Positions 62,301 through 64,000 of a stretch of DNA of 64,000 bases are shown here, piece after piece. The notes beneath the pieces were generated by a model that ran no database searches, was not told the origin of the DNA, and saw nothing but the letters and a program-made list of their open reading frames with translations. This DNA is from Diprion similis. Its lineage: Eukaryota; Arthropoda; Insecta; Hymenoptera; Diprionidae. Position 1 is the first letter of the stretch; each line of letters opens with the position of its first letter. Both the position numbers and the translations under genes were made by a program. Where the stretch lies: the NCBI RefSeq assembly GCF_021155765.1, contig NC_060117.1, forward strand, positions 6,166,001 to 6,230,000, in the 5' to 3' direction.

Positions 62301-64000
62301 ATTTTCATCGTCATTTCTCCGCTGCTGGTCCTAGGCTATTTCTCATGTGTTTTCTGAGTTCCTGGGCGTCGAATTAGTCTAAAAAGCGTCATACGGATCG
62401 ATTCCCAGACAAAAGATTTTTCGGCCAAAAAAAATCCAAGGCTAACCCCTTCGCATTTTTGGCGAAAATTTCGACGACTTTGAAAAGTGCTGCAATTAAT
62501 TCTTTAGGGTACTATTCCGACGTGATTTTGCGAGAGGAATCGATTAATCGCAGTCCCGATACGCTGCGAGCAACACCTGCAAAGTTACAGCCGAAAAACT
62601 GCAGATTTTCATCGTCATTTCTCCGCTGCTGGTCCTAGGCTATTTTTCATGTGTTTTCTGAGTTCCTGGGCGTCGAATTAGTCTAAAAAGCGTCATACGG
62701 ATCGATTCCCAGACAAACGATTTTTCGGCCAAAAAAAATCCAAGGCTAACCCCTTTGCATTTTTGTCGAAAATTTCGACGACTTTGAAAAGTGTTGCAAT
62801 TAATTCTTTAGGGTACTATTCCGACGTGATTTCGCGAGAGGAATCGATTAATCGCAGTCCCGATACGCTGCGAGCAACACCTGCAAAGTTACAGCCGAAA
62901 AACTGCGGATTTTCATCGTCATTTCTCCGCTGCTGGTCCTAGGCTATTTTTCATGTGTTTTCTGAGTTCCTGGGCGTCGAATTAGTCTAAAAAGCGTCAT
63001 ACGGATCGATTCCCAGACAAAAGATTTTTCGGCCAAAAAAAATCCAAGGCTAACCCCTTTGCATTTTTGGCGAAAATTTCGACGACTTTGAAAAGTGCTG
63101 CAATTAATTCTTTAGGGTACTATTCCGACGTGATTTTGCGAGAGGAATCGATTAATCGCAGTCCCGATACGCTGCGAGCAACACCTGCAAAGTTACAGCC
63201 GAAAAACTGCAGATTTTCATCGTCATTTCTCCGCTGCTGGTCCTAGGCTATTTTTCATGTGTTTTCTGAGTTCCTGGGCGTCGAATTAGTCTAAAAAGCG
63301 TCATACGGATCGATTCCCAGACAAAAGATTTTTCGGCCAAAAAAAATCCAAGGCTAACCCCTTTGCATTTTTGGCGAAAATTTCGACGACTTTGAAAAGT
63401 GCTGCAATTAATTCTTTAGGGTACTATTCCGACGTGATTTTGCGAGAGGAATCGATTAATCGCAGTCCCGATACGCTGCGAGCAACACCTGCAAAGTTAC
63501 AGCCGAAAAACTGCAGATTTTCATCGTCATTTCTCCGCTGCTGGTCCTAGGCTATTTTTCATGTGTTTTCTGAGTTCCTGGGCGTCGAATTAGTCTAAAA
63601 AGCGTCATACGGATCGATTCCCAGACAAAAGATTTTTCGGCCAAAAAAAATCCAAGGCTAACCCCTTTGCATTTTTGGCGAAAATTTCGACGACTTTGAA
63701 AAGTGCTGCAATTAATTCCTTAGGGTACTATTCCGACGTGATTTTGCGAGAGGAATCGATTAATCGCAGTCCCGATACGCTGCGAGCAACACCTGCAAAG
63801 TTACAGCCGAAAAACTGCAGATTTTCATCGTCATTTCTCCGCTGCTGGTCCTAGGCTATTTTTCATGTGTTTTCTGAGTTCCTGGGCGTCGAATTAGTCT
63901 AAAAAGCGTCATACGGATCGATTCCCAGACAAAAGATTTTTCGGCCAAAAAAAATCCAAGGCTAACCCCTTTGCATTTTTGGCGAAAATTTCGACGACTT
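41386..64000. repeat. Satellite array, 304-bp unit, about 74 copies, open at right edge
   Basis: The landmark TGGGCGTCGAATTAGTC recurs every 304 bases: 41,691, 41,995 and so on to 63,579, exactly 72 periods. The first unit is 305 bases because of one extra A in the A-tract. Units differ mainly at a handful of recurrent variant sites (for example GTGCTGC/GTGTTGC, AATTAATTC/AATTGATTC, ACACCTGC/ACACCCGC). Each unit contains an A8 tract, a palindrome CGATTAATCG and the palindrome CCTAGG. Frames of 60-80 codons inside units are repeats of the satellite, not genes. The array runs off the window, so its full length is unknown. Confidence 0.98.

Noticed and set aside
41386..64000. CRISPR-like or telomeric interpretation of the tandem array
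   Set aside because: There are no spacers between repeats, the unit is 304 bp, and the insect telomere motif TTAGG is not tandemly repeated.

Overview
This is intron-rich, AT-rich eukaryotic nuclear DNA. Long poly-A/T runs, (TA)n tracts, small non-autonomous DNA transposons, GT-AG splicing and the encoded proteins all point to an insect. The DnaJ protein fits what I recall of Hymenoptera best, but the order is an inference. No bacterial operons, CRISPR arrays, rRNA or tRNA genes were seen. Most open frames in the window are chance frames in AT-rich sequence, microsatellites or satellite repeats; the real genes had to be assembled exon by exon.

Layout. 1-13,282: no recognisable gene. It holds microsatellites and a cluster of small transposons: three copies of a TAGGGTGGCGC-ended foldback, a piggyBac-like TTAA element, and a CGTGGTG-ended element (8-bp target duplication) that was later hit by an 846-bp foldback. 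13,311-20,684 (+): a DNAJB6/Mrj-type J-domain co-chaperone with two interchangeable versions of exon 3, a probable GC-AG intron and an alternative lysine-rich 3' end. 22,633-28,634 (-): two tandem acyl-CoA-binding protein genes (89 and 87 aa) with identical exon architecture. 28,700-33,298: intergenic and probable 5' regions. 33,299-39,098 (+): at least 780 codons of a tyrosine-motif-rich, proline-rich, probably cytoplasmic signalling scaffold that I cannot name. It is incomplete in the window.

From about 41,110 to the end the sequence is one satellite array of a 304-bp unit. Landmarks 72 units apart are exactly 72 x 304 bases apart. The array shows a degenerate left edge, a repeated 7-unit higher-order block, and further block duplications at 4- and 10-unit offsets. 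The last visible scaffold exon ends in a good donor about 2 kb before the array and no later exon is visible. So the array (at least 22.6 kb) either sits inside that gene's intron or cuts the gene off.

The DnaJ, ACBP and scaffold genes have no obvious shared pathway; their proximity looks incidental. The most notable items are the DnaJ exon-3 pair, the unnamed scaffold, the satellite's uniform length and higher-order structure next to an open gene, and the nested transposon whose empty site is preserved 29 kb away in the same window.
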